This document shows positions 16,774 through 24,617 of a stretch of 64,000 nucleotides of DNA, in pieces. Under the pieces are notes generated by a model. That model had not been told where the DNA came from and ran no database searches. It was given only the letters and a program-made list of their open reading frames with translations. The DNA is from Paenibacillus sp. FSL H8-0537 (lineage in GTDB: Bacteria; Bacillota; Bacilli; Paenibacillales; Paenibacillaceae): NCBI RefSeq assembly GCF_038051995.1, contig NZ_CP150290.1, positions 1,971,501 through 2,035,500 on the forward strand. The letters are read 5' to 3'. The translations under genes and the position numbers were made by a program. How positions within the stretch are numbered: the first letter of the stretch is position 1; each line of letters begins with the position of its first letter.

Positions 16774-17529
16774 ATGACGATGAGAACAGATGGACGTCAA
16801 ACAAATGAGCTGCGACCGGTTACAATTACGGCCGGCGTAAATAAATATGCGGAAGGATCCGTCCTGATTGAGGTCGGAGAAACGAAAGTTATTTGTACAG
16901 CAAGTGTGGAGGAGCGTGTGCCTCCTTTTATGAAAAATCAGGGAAAAGGCTGGATTACGGCGGAATATTCGATGCTGCCCAGAGCAACCCATTCGCGCAA
17001 TCATCGGGAATCGGCTAAAGGAAAGCTGACAGGCCGTACAATGGAAATCCAACGTCTCATTGGCAGAGCTTTGCGATCTGTCGTGGATTTGCAGGCGCTT
17101 GGAGAACGAACGATTACGCTGGATTGCGACGTTATTCAAGCAGATGGAGGTACGCGCACAACCTCGATCACTGGCGCTTTTCTCGCGCTTTGTTTGGCAG
17201 TAAATAAATTATCCACGAACATAACGTTTGCGAAATATCCGATAACGGATTATTTGGCTTCTGTGAGCGTTGGCGTTATTCAGGATCAGTCGATGCTTGA
17301 CCTTGCTTATGACGAGGACTCCAAGGCGAAGGTGGACATGAACGTCGTGATGACGGGAAGCGGCCAATTTGTGGAGCTTCAAGGTACAGGGGAGGATGCG
17401 CCATTTTCACGCAAGGAGCTGAGTGAGCTTCTAGAGCTGGCAGAAGGCGGCATTGCTGAGCTGATTGCTAAGCAGCGCGAGGTGCTTGGGGAAGCAGCGG
17501 GGCTGATCGGAGGAGGAGCAGAGAAATGA
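16774..17529 (+). CDS. rph: Ribonuclease PH
   Basis: RNase PH trims tRNA 3' ends by phosphorolysis. The 251-residue protein has the hexamer-forming PH domain fold with [11 protein letters not shown] at the start, [29 protein letters not shown] (phosphate-binding arginines), [20 protein letters not shown] and [15 protein letters not shown] lies 4 bases before ATG 16774 and 10 before ATG 16780; homologues begin MRxDGRQ, so 16780 may be the true start (249 residues). The stop overlaps the ATG of rdgB (ATGA). Confidence 0.96.
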   Translation: MTMRTDGRQTNELRPVTITAGVNKYAEGSVLIEVGETKVICTASVEERVPPFMKNQGKGWITAEYSMLPRATHSRNHRESAKGKLTGRTMEIQRLIGRALRSVVDLQALGERTITLDCDVIQADGGTRTTSITGAFLALCLAVNKLSTNITFAKYPITDYLASVSVGVIQDQSMLDLAYDEDSKAKVDMNVVMTGSGQFVELQGTGEDAPFSRKELSELLELAEGGIAELIAKQREVLGEAAGLIGGGAEK

Positions 17530-18164
17530 TGGAGCTGAGCAGCGAGATCATTCTGATTGCTACGAAAAATGAGGGCAAGGTCAAGGAATTTGCCCATGCC
17601 TTCGCCAAGCTTGGCAAGCGTGTAGTCAGCCTGAATGAATATCCGGATTTTGCGGATATTGTGGAGGATGGGGATAGCTTCGCGGCAAATGCGCGAATTA
17701 AAGCCAAGGCGGCTGGGGATGCGTTTCAGGTGCCGGTGCTCGCCGATGATTCCGGCTTGAGCGTAGCGGCGCTTGCCGGTGCTCCTGGTGTATATTCGGC
17801 CAGATATTCTGGCGAAGGGGCTACAGACAGCTCCAATAATGCAAAGCTGCTTGCTGAGCTGAACCGTTTGGCGCTGACAGAAGCGGCTGAGGCGCTGGAG
17901 GATGGCACAAGGCTGCTGAGCCGTGCCCAATTTGTATGTGTGCTGGCGCTGTATGATCCAGCGACAGGCGAGTTTATGGAAGCCGAAGGAACGGTTGATG
18001 GTTTTATTATGGACAAGCCGCGCGGTGCTGGCGGCTTCGGCTATGACCCGCTGTTCTGGCTGCCAACGCTTGCTCGCGGCATGGCGCAGCTGTCCAAGGA
18101 AGAGAAGCAGCAGATCAGCCATCGCGGAAATGCGCTGAAGAAACTTTTGCCGAAGTTGGTTTAA
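17526..18164 (+). CDS. rdgB: XTP/dITP diphosphatase (RdgB/HAM1 family)
   Basis: This enzyme hydrolyses non-canonical purine nucleotides (dITP, XTP) to monophosphates, keeping them out of nucleic acids. Hallmarks are [11 protein letters not shown] at the N-terminus, the catalytic [19 protein letters not shown] and, near the end, GFGYDPLFW. At 212 residues it is slightly longer than typical. A loop of low-complexity residues ([15 protein letters not shown]) near position 120 accounts for the excess. Translationally coupled to rph. Confidence 0.96.
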   Translation: MMELSSEIILIATKNEGKVKEFAHAFAKLGKRVVSLNEYPDFADIVEDGDSFAANARIKAKAAGDAFQVPVLADDSGLSVAALAGAPGVYSARYSGEGATDSSNNAKLLAELNRLALTEAAEALEDGTRLLSRAQFVCVLALYDPATGEFMEAEGTVDGFIMDKPRGAGGFGYDPLFWLPTLARGMAQLSKEEKQQISHRGNALKKLLPKLV

Positions 18165-18217
18165 TTCAGAGTGCATAGGGTTTATCAAAATGTAGATCAG
18201 CTTTCAGCGCAGTAACA

Positions 18218-18262
18218 ATAAAGCCTACGAATCCAATGTGTAATCTGGATTCGTAGGCTTTA
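18218..18262. terminator. Convergent terminator between rdgB and asnB
   Basis: A stem of 16-18 bp (left arm AAAGCCTACGAATCCA at 18219-18234, right arm 18246-18261) with an 11-base loop is flanked by AT-rich sequence on both sides, so it can serve both convergent genes. Confidence 0.85.
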
Positions 18263-18317
18263 TATATATTTAATTGACGGCGACAAGGCGTTATTTTGAT
18301 TCAACCTAGAATTGTGA

Positions 18318-20165
18318 TTACTTAATGGTAATGCCGTACTCCTTCAGCCAAAGGTTCGTTTGATACAAATAGGCGAACAGCTGAGGGCCGGACATTAATT
18401 GGCCGAACCAGGGAATATTGGAGCTGGCGTCAGCGGACTCGGCGAGCTCGCGCACTTTTTTAACATCAATGAGCGGCAGCAGCGGGGAAGAGGAATCGTT
18501 TAATACGTCAAGCAGCAGCCCTTTGACAGCGGCCAAATAATTCGGATTATGCGTCTTCGGATAGGGGCTTTTTTTGCGTGTCAGCACGTCGTCTGGCAAT
18601 ACGCCGCGGAGCGCCTTGCGTAAAATGCCTTTTTCGCGGTCACCGGATGTTTTTATATCCCATGGAATATTCCATACATACTGCACGAGCCGGTGGTCGC
18701 AAAATGGGACGCGCACTTCAAGTCCCGCAGCCATGCTCATCCGGTCCTTCCGGTCCAGCAGCGTTGGCATGAAGCGGGTAATGTTGAGGTATGACATTTG
18801 CCTCATTTTTCGCACAGCTGCGCTTTCGCCGTCCAGATGCGGCACTTCTGCAACCGCTTGGGCATAGCGGTCGCCGATATAATCAAGCGGCTTAATCCAT
18901 TTTTTTACATCCGGAGCGAGTAGACTCGCGCGCATATCAGAGGCGAGCGACCATGGAAAGGTGGACGCATTCAGCGCATCCTCGCGGTGGAACCATGGAT
19001 AGCCGCCAAAAATTTCATCGGCCGCTTCACCAGAAATGGCGACGGTCGCTTCTTTTTTGATTTCACGGCAAAACAAAAGCAGCGAAGCATCGACGTCCGC
19101 CATGCCTGGCAGGTCACGGGCGAAGGTGGCATCGCGCAAAGCGGCTACCAGCTCCGGCGTATCAAACTGCACCGGGTGATGGATGGTATCAAGGTAGGTG
19201 GTCATCCGCTCGATCCATGGGGCATCGCTGTTCGGCTGAAAGGCATGAGCCTTAAAATGCTTGGCATTATCCGCATAATCAACGGAAAACGTATGGACGC
19301 TTCCTTGCTTTGTCTGCTCATAATATTGCACCGCAAGCGTCGTCAAGGCGCTGGAATCCAGTCCGCCAGACAGCAGGGTGCACACCGGGACATCCGACAC
19401 GAGCTGGCGCTCGGTTGTATCACGAAGCAGGTCGCGGACATGCTCGGCCGTTTCTTGAACATTTTCCGTATGGGGCGAGCTTTCGAGGCTCCAATATTTT
19501 GTTCGTCGGATCCCCGCTTGAGACACCGTCATGCACTCTGCTGGCAGCAGCTCGGTAATATGCTTATAGACGCCTTGACCGGGCGTTCTCGCAGGGCCAA
19601 GTATAAACAGCTCGGCAAGCCCTTCTGCGCCAACCTCCGGCAGCACGTCAGGATGGGCCAAAATCGCCTTTGGTTCTGATCCGAACAAAAATAGCCCGTT
19701 TGCCTGACTGATAAACAAGGGTTTGACGCCAAGTCTGTCACGGGCCAAAAAAAGCTCCTGCTCCTCCACATTCCATATCGCAAAGGCGAAGATGCCATTA
19801 AAGCGTTCTACGCAAGCTTTGCCCCATTCCATAAAAGCATGGAGCAGCACCTCTGTATCGCATGTCGTTGTAAATTTACTTCCAGCCGCCTCCAATTCCT
19901 TGCGCAGCTCTCCTGCGTTGTATAACTCGCCATTATAGACGATGACAAATAAATCATCATCTTCGGTGCGCCGAATCATCGGCTGGGCGCCATTTTCCGG
20001 ATCGATAACGCTGAGCCGCCGGTGTCCAAGCGCACAATGCGCTGATATCCATGTGCCAGAGGCGTCAGGGCCGCGAAGCTCAAGTGTTTTTGTCATTTTT
20101 TCCAAAATGCTGCTGTCTTGGGTCAGATCGCGCGTCCAATCAATCCAGCCGGTTATTCCACACAT
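18318..20165 (-). CDS. asnB: Asparagine synthase (glutamine-hydrolysing)
   Basis: This enzyme makes asparagine from aspartate, ATP and glutamine-derived ammonia. The 615-residue protein has an N-terminal class II glutaminase domain and a C-terminal synthetase domain with the PP-loop SGGLDSSAL, SGEAADEIFGGY and FMPTLLDRKDRMSMA. The start is set at ATG 20165 because Cys2 of MCGITGWIDW must be the free catalytic nucleophile; GAGGGATGAGGGCA lies upstream. The frame is open 56 codons further up, but that extension is not plausible. Size and layout resemble B. subtilis AsnB/AsnO proteins; which paralogue it corresponds to cannot be told. Confidence 0.95.
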   Translation of the reverse strand: MCGITGWIDWTRDLTQDSSILEKMTKTLELRGPDASGTWISAHCALGHRRLSVIDPENGAQPMIRRTEDDDLFVIVYNGELYNAGELRKELEAAGSKFTTTCDTEVLLHAFMEWGKACVERFNGIFAFAIWNVEEQELFLARDRLGVKPLFISQANGLFLFGSEPKAILAHPDVLPEVGAEGLAELFILGPARTPGQGVYKHITELLPAECMTVSQAGIRRTKYWSLESSPHTENVQETAEHVRDLLRDTTERQLVSDVPVCTLLSGGLDSSALTTLAVQYYEQTKQGSVHTFSVDYADNAKHFKAHAFQPNSDAPWIERMTTYLDTIHHPVQFDTPELVAALRDATFARDLPGMADVDASLLLFCREIKKEATVAISGEAADEIFGGYPWFHREDALNASTFPWSLASDMRASLLAPDVKKWIKPLDYIGDRYAQAVAEVPHLDGESAAVRKMRQMSYLNITRFMPTLLDRKDRMSMAAGLEVRVPFCDHRLVQYVWNIPWDIKTSGDREKGILRKALRGVLPDDVLTRKKSPYPKTHNPNYLAAVKGLLLDVLNDSSSPLLPLIDVKKVRELAESADASSNIPWFGQLMSGPQLFAYLYQTNLWLKEYGITIK

Positions 20166-20318
20166 TGCCCTCATCCCTCTCTTTGCAGGACTCCAGTCGC
20201 GATAATAATAGTCATATGCTGAAAAAAGGCATAAAATGTCTGTCCATCTGGGGAAGCTAAGGATGGCGGCGCGGCAAGCAGCTGTGATTATGGCATTAAT
20301 TCGGAAGGGAGTGTCAGC

Positions 20319-20705
20319 TTGCATATGAGACAAGGCGATGAATTAGATCATACCCGCCGAAAATATTATGTATCCGTCCAGGCAGGGCAAATTCTTGAGG
20401 ATCAAGGCGCTGCAGCCTATGAGCTGGAGATTATGGCAAACGAACGGGAGTTTATCCGCTTGCAGGAGCTATTTGAGGAGCTTTCGAGCATGGATGAATT
20501 GCAGACGTTCCATTTTGCCAAAACGCCGTTCAGCCCAGCCAGTGATGAAGAAATGAATTACGGGTACGATTCTTTAATTGTGCAAATTTATGGGCTATTG
20601 CATGAGTATGGCACAGAAGCAACGAAACTCCATATTAAGCAGATGGGACTGCCGCTTCATGAGGCGACGATGGGAGGGGGATCAGAAGATGAGTCAATCA
20701 CCTAA
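20319..20705 (+). CDS. Conserved-looking protein of unknown function
   Basis: This 128-residue soluble acidic protein is not one I can assign. It opens with RKYYVSVQAGQILEDQGAAA, a short beta-strand pair, followed by a helical region and two YGYD/YGTEAT segments; no catalytic motif is evident. TTG at 20319 has GGAG seven bases upstream; ATG at 20325 would leave 13. Codon use matches neighbours and the frame is clean, so it is a real gene. The ATG of the next small gene lies inside its last codons, implying coupled expression. Confidence 0.75.
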   Translation: MHMRQGDELDHTRRKYYVSVQAGQILEDQGAAAYELEIMANEREFIRLQELFEELSSMDELQTFHFAKTPFSPASDEEMNYGYDSLIVQIYGLLHEYGTEATKLHIKQMGLPLHEATMGGGSEDESIT

Positions 20706-20823
20706 GGATAAAAGCCAGAAATTTGAGGTGAACCCGAAGTTTGCCGAGCAGGTTGTCGACAAAAATCCCAAGCATGATGCACAAAATAACCCGACAGGCA
20801 ATCGTGGCGGCAACCGAAGATAA
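20689..20823 (+). CDS. Small basic hydrophilic protein, 44 residues
   Basis: ATG 20689, preceded by GGAGGGGGATCAGA, opens a frame ending at TAA 20821-20823. The product is rich in Lys, Asn, Pro and Gln (SPKDKSQKFEVNPKFAEQVV, then DKNPKHD and a GNRGGNRR tail), with no membrane segment. Its start overlaps the end of the previous unknown gene by 17 bases. The composition resembles small spore-associated proteins, but I recognise no family; function unknown. Confidence 0.65.
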   Translation: MSQSPKDKSQKFEVNPKFAEQVVDKNPKHDAQNNPTGNRGGNRR

Positions 20824-20881
20824 GCCATTTGTTGATGTTAGCTGGACTGAGGCTGTGTGCGACTATTTTTTATAAACGAAT

Positions 20882-20966
20882 AGCGAATGCTTTACTGCTT
20901 CGTCTTATGGATTCGTCAAGTAGCGAACCGATAAGGCGGTTACAATGCAGTAAGCGTTCGCTTTTT
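20882..20966 (+). terminator. Long-stem terminator after the two small genes
   Basis: AGCGAATGCTTTACTGC (20882-20898) pairs with GCAGTAAGCGTTCGCT (20947-20962) with one bulge, followed by TTTTTG. The 48-base interior can pair further (CTTAT with ATAAG). Confidence 0.75.
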
Positions 20967-21099
20967 GTTTCATATAAGTAAGCCTTTTATTTTCATTTGC
21001 ATAAATATGGAATTAATTTACAATTCGAGTGAAGGCAGGTATTGAAACCTGTGGGTGTAGAGGGTAAACTTACCAAGAGAGATTGAATGATTGCATATA

Positions 21100-21159
21100 T
21101 CCATGCAGCAAAACGCACGGTCGTGGCAGCTTTGCTGCAGTTCGTTTGCAGAATATGGA
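21100..21159 (+). ncRNA. Candidate branched structured 5' leader
   Basis: TCCAT/ATGGA (21100-21104 and 21155-21159) and CAAAACG/CGTTTG (21109-21115 and 21143-21148, one bulge) enclose two small hairpins: CACG-CGTG (21116-21125) and GCAGC-GCTGC (21126-21138). This is a possible three-way junction 67 bases before the stalk-TraB start. GGAGGGGGGAGTTTTT follows. Pairing was done by eye; no known riboswitch consensus was recognised. Confidence 0.3.
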
Positions 21160-21225
21160 GGGGGGAGTTTTTAAAACGAGCAAGCAGCATTCTTCTCTAC
21201 TACTACTGATTTATAAGGAGTCCAA

Positions 21226-22485
21226 ATGAAAAAAATTAGTGCTTTACTCATGTCATTATTTGTAGCTTTTTCCCTGTTTACTCCTGTACATGCGGCTGAG
21301 AAGCCAATAAGCGTCGTTATTAATGGCAGCGAAGTCAAGTTTGACAATTTTGAGCCTGTTATTGAAAAGGGCAGCACCCTCGTGCCAATGCGTCCGATTT
21401 TGGAAGAGCTTGATGCGAAGGTCGTGTGGAACAAAAGCACGCAAACGGTAACCGCTACCAAAGAAGGCGTAGATCTGTCGCTGCAAATTGGCAACAAAAC
21501 GGCTACGGTCAACGGCGAGAAAAAACAGCTTGAAGTAGCTCCAAAAACAATCAAAAACGTAACGTACATTCCGCTTCGCTTCATTGGCGAGGCAACTGGC
21601 TATCAAGTAGACTGGAGCAAAGCGCTTCGCACGATTACCTTTACGATTAAGGTTAATGCCGAAGGCAGCAAAGGCTTCTTGTGGAAAGTAGAAAAAAATG
21701 GCAATACAGTTTACCTGCTTGGCTCGATTCATGTGGCGAAAGACAGCATGTATCCGCTTCGTCCGGAAATTGAAGAGGCATTCAAAGCAGCACAGCATCT
21801 GGCGGTAGAGGTTGACTTGACAAAGCTTGATCCTACAGCCTTGCAGGCTTATGCAAACAAATTGGGTACTTACTCGGATGGTACGACGCTCAAGGATCAT
21901 ATCTCGGCGGAGACATATGCAAAAATTACAGCTCTGTTGAAAGCAAATAAATTGCCGGAAAATACCTTTGATCCTTATAAGCCATGGATCGTAACACAAA
22001 CCATTACTGCGATGGGTATGCAGGGTACTGGTTACAATACTAGCAATGGCATAGATCTTTATTTCACAGAAAAAGCGAATAAAGCGAATGTTCCTGTCAT
22101 TTCTCTTGAGACAGCAGAGGGTCAACTGTCCATGTTTGAAGGTTTCTCAAAAGAATTGCAGGAGAAGCAATTGGTTCAAACTCTTGATGCAGTAAGCCAG
22201 CCAGCAACTTCGGAGCCTACAGGCATCGATGCTTTAACCGATATGTGGGTAAGTGGCAGCGACGATGAACTCGTTGCATTGACAGCAGAAGTTGAAAAAG
22301 AGCCTGAATATTACAATGCTTTGATTAAAGACCGTAATGTTGGTATGACGAATCAAGTAAAAGGATTTTTGAACGGTACTGATAAATCGACCTATTTTGT
22401 AGTAGTAGGGGCATTGCATATGTTGGGTCCTGACGGTATCGTGACGCTGCTTGAGAAAGATGGCTTTACCGTTGAAAGACAGTAG
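21226..22485 (+). CDS. Secreted stalk-domain protein fused to a TraB/GumN (Tiki-like) domain
   Basis: This 419-residue exported protein has a signal peptide (cleavage near VHAA, residues 21-24), then a copper-amine-oxidase-N-like stalk domain (about 28-142, with STLVPMRPILEELDAKVVWN and VTYIPLRFIGEATGY). A TraB/GumN domain follows (about 150-419), with the family's GSIH (166-169), a conserved Glu (VEVD, E195) and GALH (395-398). TraB/GumN relatives include Tiki metalloproteases, so a metal-dependent peptidase is possible but unproven. AAGGAG precedes ATG 21226. A second stalk-domain gene follows after a terminator. Confidence 0.88.
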   Translation: MKKISALLMSLFVAFSLFTPVHAAEKPISVVINGSEVKFDNFEPVIEKGSTLVPMRPILEELDAKVVWNKSTQTVTATKEGVDLSLQIGNKTATVNGEKKQLEVAPKTIKNVTYIPLRFIGEATGYQVDWSKALRTITFTIKVNAEGSKGFLWKVEKNGNTVYLLGSIHVAKDSMYPLRPEIEEAFKAAQHLAVEVDLTKLDPTALQAYANKLGTYSDGTTLKDHISAETYAKITALLKANKLPENTFDPYKPWIVTQTITAMGMQGTGYNTSNGIDLYFTEKANKANVPVISLETAEGQLSMFEGFSKELQEKQLVQTLDAVSQPATSEPTGIDALTDMWVSGSDDELVALTAEVEKEPEYYNALIKDRNVGMTNQVKGFLNGTDKSTYFVVVGALHMLGPDGIVTLLEKDGFTVERQ

Positions 22486-22518
22486 TAAATCGTTGCTATA
22501 ATCGAATGAGTAGGAATG

Positions 22519-22570
22519 AAAGACACCATTTCTCCCGTTAATTGGGGAAGAAGTGGTGTCTTTTCTTTTT
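22519..22570 (+). terminator. Terminator after the stalk-TraB gene
   Basis: AAAGACACCA (22519-22528) pairs with TGGTGTCTTT (22554-22563), with inner TTCTCCC/GGGGAAGAA pairing, followed by CTTTTTG. Confidence 0.9.
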
Positions 22571-22698
22571 GTAAGTAAATAATGAATTCTATAATTCGTA
22601 AAATTTATTTATTTTTAAAAAATAATCTTTTACTTGCGTGGCATTGTTGTAATATACTTCAATAAGCAGGAAGCATATAAACTGAAGGGATGTTTGCA

Positions 22699-24270
22699 GT
22701 GAAGAAAATAGTATTTTTTATCCTTATGATTTCGTTATTTATTCCAAGTGCTACAACAAGTTATGCAGCAGAAGGGAAATGGAAAGTATATTTGGATGGT
22801 ACAGAGCTGTCATTCAGTAATTCTCCATTTGTTAGTGAAGGCACTACGCTTGTGCCCTTCCGCAATTTGTTTGAAGCATTAGGGGCAACCATTAGCTACA
22901 ATGGCAAGACGAAAACGATTAATGCGAAGAAAGATAATACAGAAATTATGTTAACAATTAATAATCCGGTAGCCTATTCAAATGGGGCATCCTTTAAATT
23001 GAATGTGGCTCCTAAGTCGATATCGGGTGTAACGTATGTGCCGCTTCGTTTTGTAAGTGAAACGTTAGGCTATGGCATTGAAGTGAAAAGCAAAAAAATA
23101 TATCTGAATGCTGGCAGTACAACGACGGCAACTCCTACAACTACGCCGGCACCAACTCCAACTCCAACTGATCCTGCTAAAACGCAAGATATGACGATTG
23201 AACAAATAGGCGAGCTGTCCGATCGAGTTGTGTATATTGAGGTAGTTGATCAAAATAATAAAGCAATCGCAAGCGGAAGCGGCGTTATTGTCGGATCAAA
23301 GGGCGAAATTATAACCAATTATCATGTTATTGAAGGCGCTCATAAAGCGGTTATTTATACAAGTGATGAAGTGAAATATGAATCCAGCACTGTTTTAAAT
23401 GCCGATAAGGATAGAGATCTGGCTTTGATCAAAATAGATTCGTCTAATTTGAACTTGCCAACCGTTACGATTGGCGATTCCTCCAAGCTGAAATTGGGCG
23501 AATCTGTCGTGGCAATCGGGTCCCCGCTTGGTTTCACCAACTCGCTCACTTCAGGCGTTGTTAGTACGAAGAACAGAACGGTTGACGGCCAAAATTATAT
23601 CCAAATTTCTACGCCTATCGATCATGGGAGCAGCGGTGGAGCCTTGTTTAACTTGAGAGGCGAGCTGGTAGGCATTACAACTGCGCTTGTAGAAAGCTCT
23701 GCAGCCATCAATCTAGCTATTCCTTCAACAGATGTGAGCACTTTTTTGAAAAAGCCTCAGCAATCTAAATCTTATACTGCTGCCGCGCCAGGAGAATCAA
23801 CGTCTGGAAGTACTCAAGCTGCTACGGTGAAACAAATTGAGAATTTTCTAAATGATGAATATAGCTACATTACCTATGAAGGTTTGGAATTTGAGTTTAC
23901 ATGGTTTGCTTCGCTTGCTGAGGATAAAAAAAATATTATAATTGGCGGAGTAATTAACGATACTGCTGTTTATTCGGATTTGATGAAGCTTCAGAAAAAG
24001 GATGATATGTCTATACCGGATATTATGTATTACATTTCTGAAGAGCTTTATGATAATTTGAAGGTGGAAGGCGCATTTATCGGATTGTATCTCGCCACTT
24101 ATTCCAAAACGTATCCTAGCCAGTTCCCTGCCGATTCTATTGAGAGGGAAGGCTCGGGTTATGGCGTATTCCATAATTTTATTTTTGGAACGGTTGATTT
24201 TAAAGAAAAGAAAATGTATTATACTTTAGATTTATACGGTGATGATGACTTTATAAGCGTCCGAATTTAG
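22699..24270 (+). CDS. Secreted stalk-domain protein with trypsin-like S1C serine protease domain
   Basis: This 523-residue exported protein has a signal peptide (to about SYAA, residue 24), a stalk domain (about 28-138, TTLVPFRNLFEALGATISY and VTYVPLRFVSETLGY), a Thr/Pro linker (140-160) and an HtrA-like protease domain. The triad is visible as TNYHV (H209), DRDLAL (D240) and GSSGG (S312). There is no PDZ domain; the last 150 residues (about 370-523) are a module I do not recognise. Start: GTG 22699 has GAAGGGA eight bases upstream, whereas ATG 22690 has none. Base composition is AT-rich compared with the surrounding core genes. Confidence 0.88.
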   Translation: MKKIVFFILMISLFIPSATTSYAAEGKWKVYLDGTELSFSNSPFVSEGTTLVPFRNLFEALGATISYNGKTKTINAKKDNTEIMLTINNPVAYSNGASFKLNVAPKSISGVTYVPLRFVSETLGYGIEVKSKKIYLNAGSTTTATPTTTPAPTPTPTDPAKTQDMTIEQIGELSDRVVYIEVVDQNNKAIASGSGVIVGSKGEIITNYHVIEGAHKAVIYTSDEVKYESSTVLNADKDRDLALIKIDSSNLNLPTVTIGDSSKLKLGESVVAIGSPLGFTNSLTSGVVSTKNRTVDGQNYIQISTPIDHGSSGGALFNLRGELVGITTALVESSAAINLAIPSTDVSTFLKKPQQSKSYTAAAPGESTSGSTQAATVKQIENFLNDEYSYITYEGLEFEFTWFASLAEDKKNIIIGGVINDTAVYSDLMKLQKKDDMSIPDIMYYISEELYDNLKVEGAFIGLYLATYSKTYPSQFPADSIEREGSGYGVFHNFIFGTVDFKEKKMYYTLDLYGDDDFISVRI

Positions 24271-24337
24271 TGAGCATTGTCTCGCTATAGATAGTAAAAA
24301 CAAAGGAATGGATCCTCATCTGGGAAACCGCTCTCAG

Positions 24338-24367
24338 GCTGTCGAGAAAGTATCGACAGCTTTTTTT
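24338..24367 (+). terminator. Terminator after the S1C protease gene
   Basis: GCTGTCGA (24338-24345) pairs with TCGACAGC (24353-24360), followed by seven T residues. Confidence 0.9.
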
Positions 24368-24525
24368 ATAAATATTTAGCTTAACACGACACCGCGTTAA
24401 TTTGTTTTCAAATGATAACGGGCGTAAGATCATTGATCCGCTTGTTCTTTTCAAGATAATCTTTCTGGGTATTTCTACGGTATTCGTTCTGAACGTCTTG
24501 AGATGAGACGTAGGGTTTCTCGACA
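24340..24525 (-). pseudogene. Possible mobile-element relic bounded by TGTCGAGAAA inverted repeats
   Basis: TGTCGAGAAA (24340-24349) is repeated inversely as TTTCTCGACA (24516-24525). Inside, the minus strand has an open frame ending at 24407 without a start codon, reading for example VQNEYRRNTQKDYLEKNKRI. It looks like the tail of a decayed protein. The left repeat overlaps a terminator stem, so the symmetry may be coincidental. Confidence 0.25.
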
Positions 24526-24530
24526 ATTTG

Positions 24531-24569
24531 AAAAGAGTAACTTCTCTCGTGGAGGAGTTACTCTTTTTT
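24531..24569. terminator. Bidirectional terminator before the acyltransferase
   Basis: AAAAGAGTAACT (24531-24542) pairs with AGTTACTCTTTT (24556-24567). A T run follows on the plus strand, and the minus strand also ends in CTCTTTTC, so it can stop transcripts from both sides. Confidence 0.75.
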
Positions 24570-24617
24570 GGATTGAATATCAAAAAGCAGCGAGCGCACG
24601 TTTCAAAAGTCTAATTA

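Larger units (their letters stand above)
20824..21225. other. Intergenic region before the stalk-TraB gene
   Basis: About 400 bases without a gene I can support. It contains a long terminator-like hairpin (20882-20966) and a potentially branched structured leader (21100-21159). The ribosome site AAGGAG lies just before ATG 21226. A 40-codon ATG frame at 21087 has no convincing ribosome site. Confidence 0.5.
24271..24617. other. AT-rich intergenic region with terminators and a decayed fragment
   Basis: It holds the protease-gene terminator, a possible 186-bp inverted-repeat-bounded relic (24340-24525), and a bidirectional hairpin before the convergent acyltransferase. No intact gene is present. 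Confidence 0.6.

Noticed and set aside
21087..21209. A 40-codon ATG frame upstream of the stalk-TraB gene
   Set aside because: There is only a weak AGAGAG upstream, and the frame reads through the branched hairpin; no support for translation.
21256..22125. A 289-codon minus-strand frame
   Set aside because: It is antisense to the stalk-TraB gene and lacks a ribosome site or recognisable domains.
24251..24583. A 110-codon minus-strand frame between the protease and acyltransferase genes
   Set aside because: It runs through two terminator hairpins and has no ribosome site; a different frame of the same strand looks more like a decayed coding fragment.
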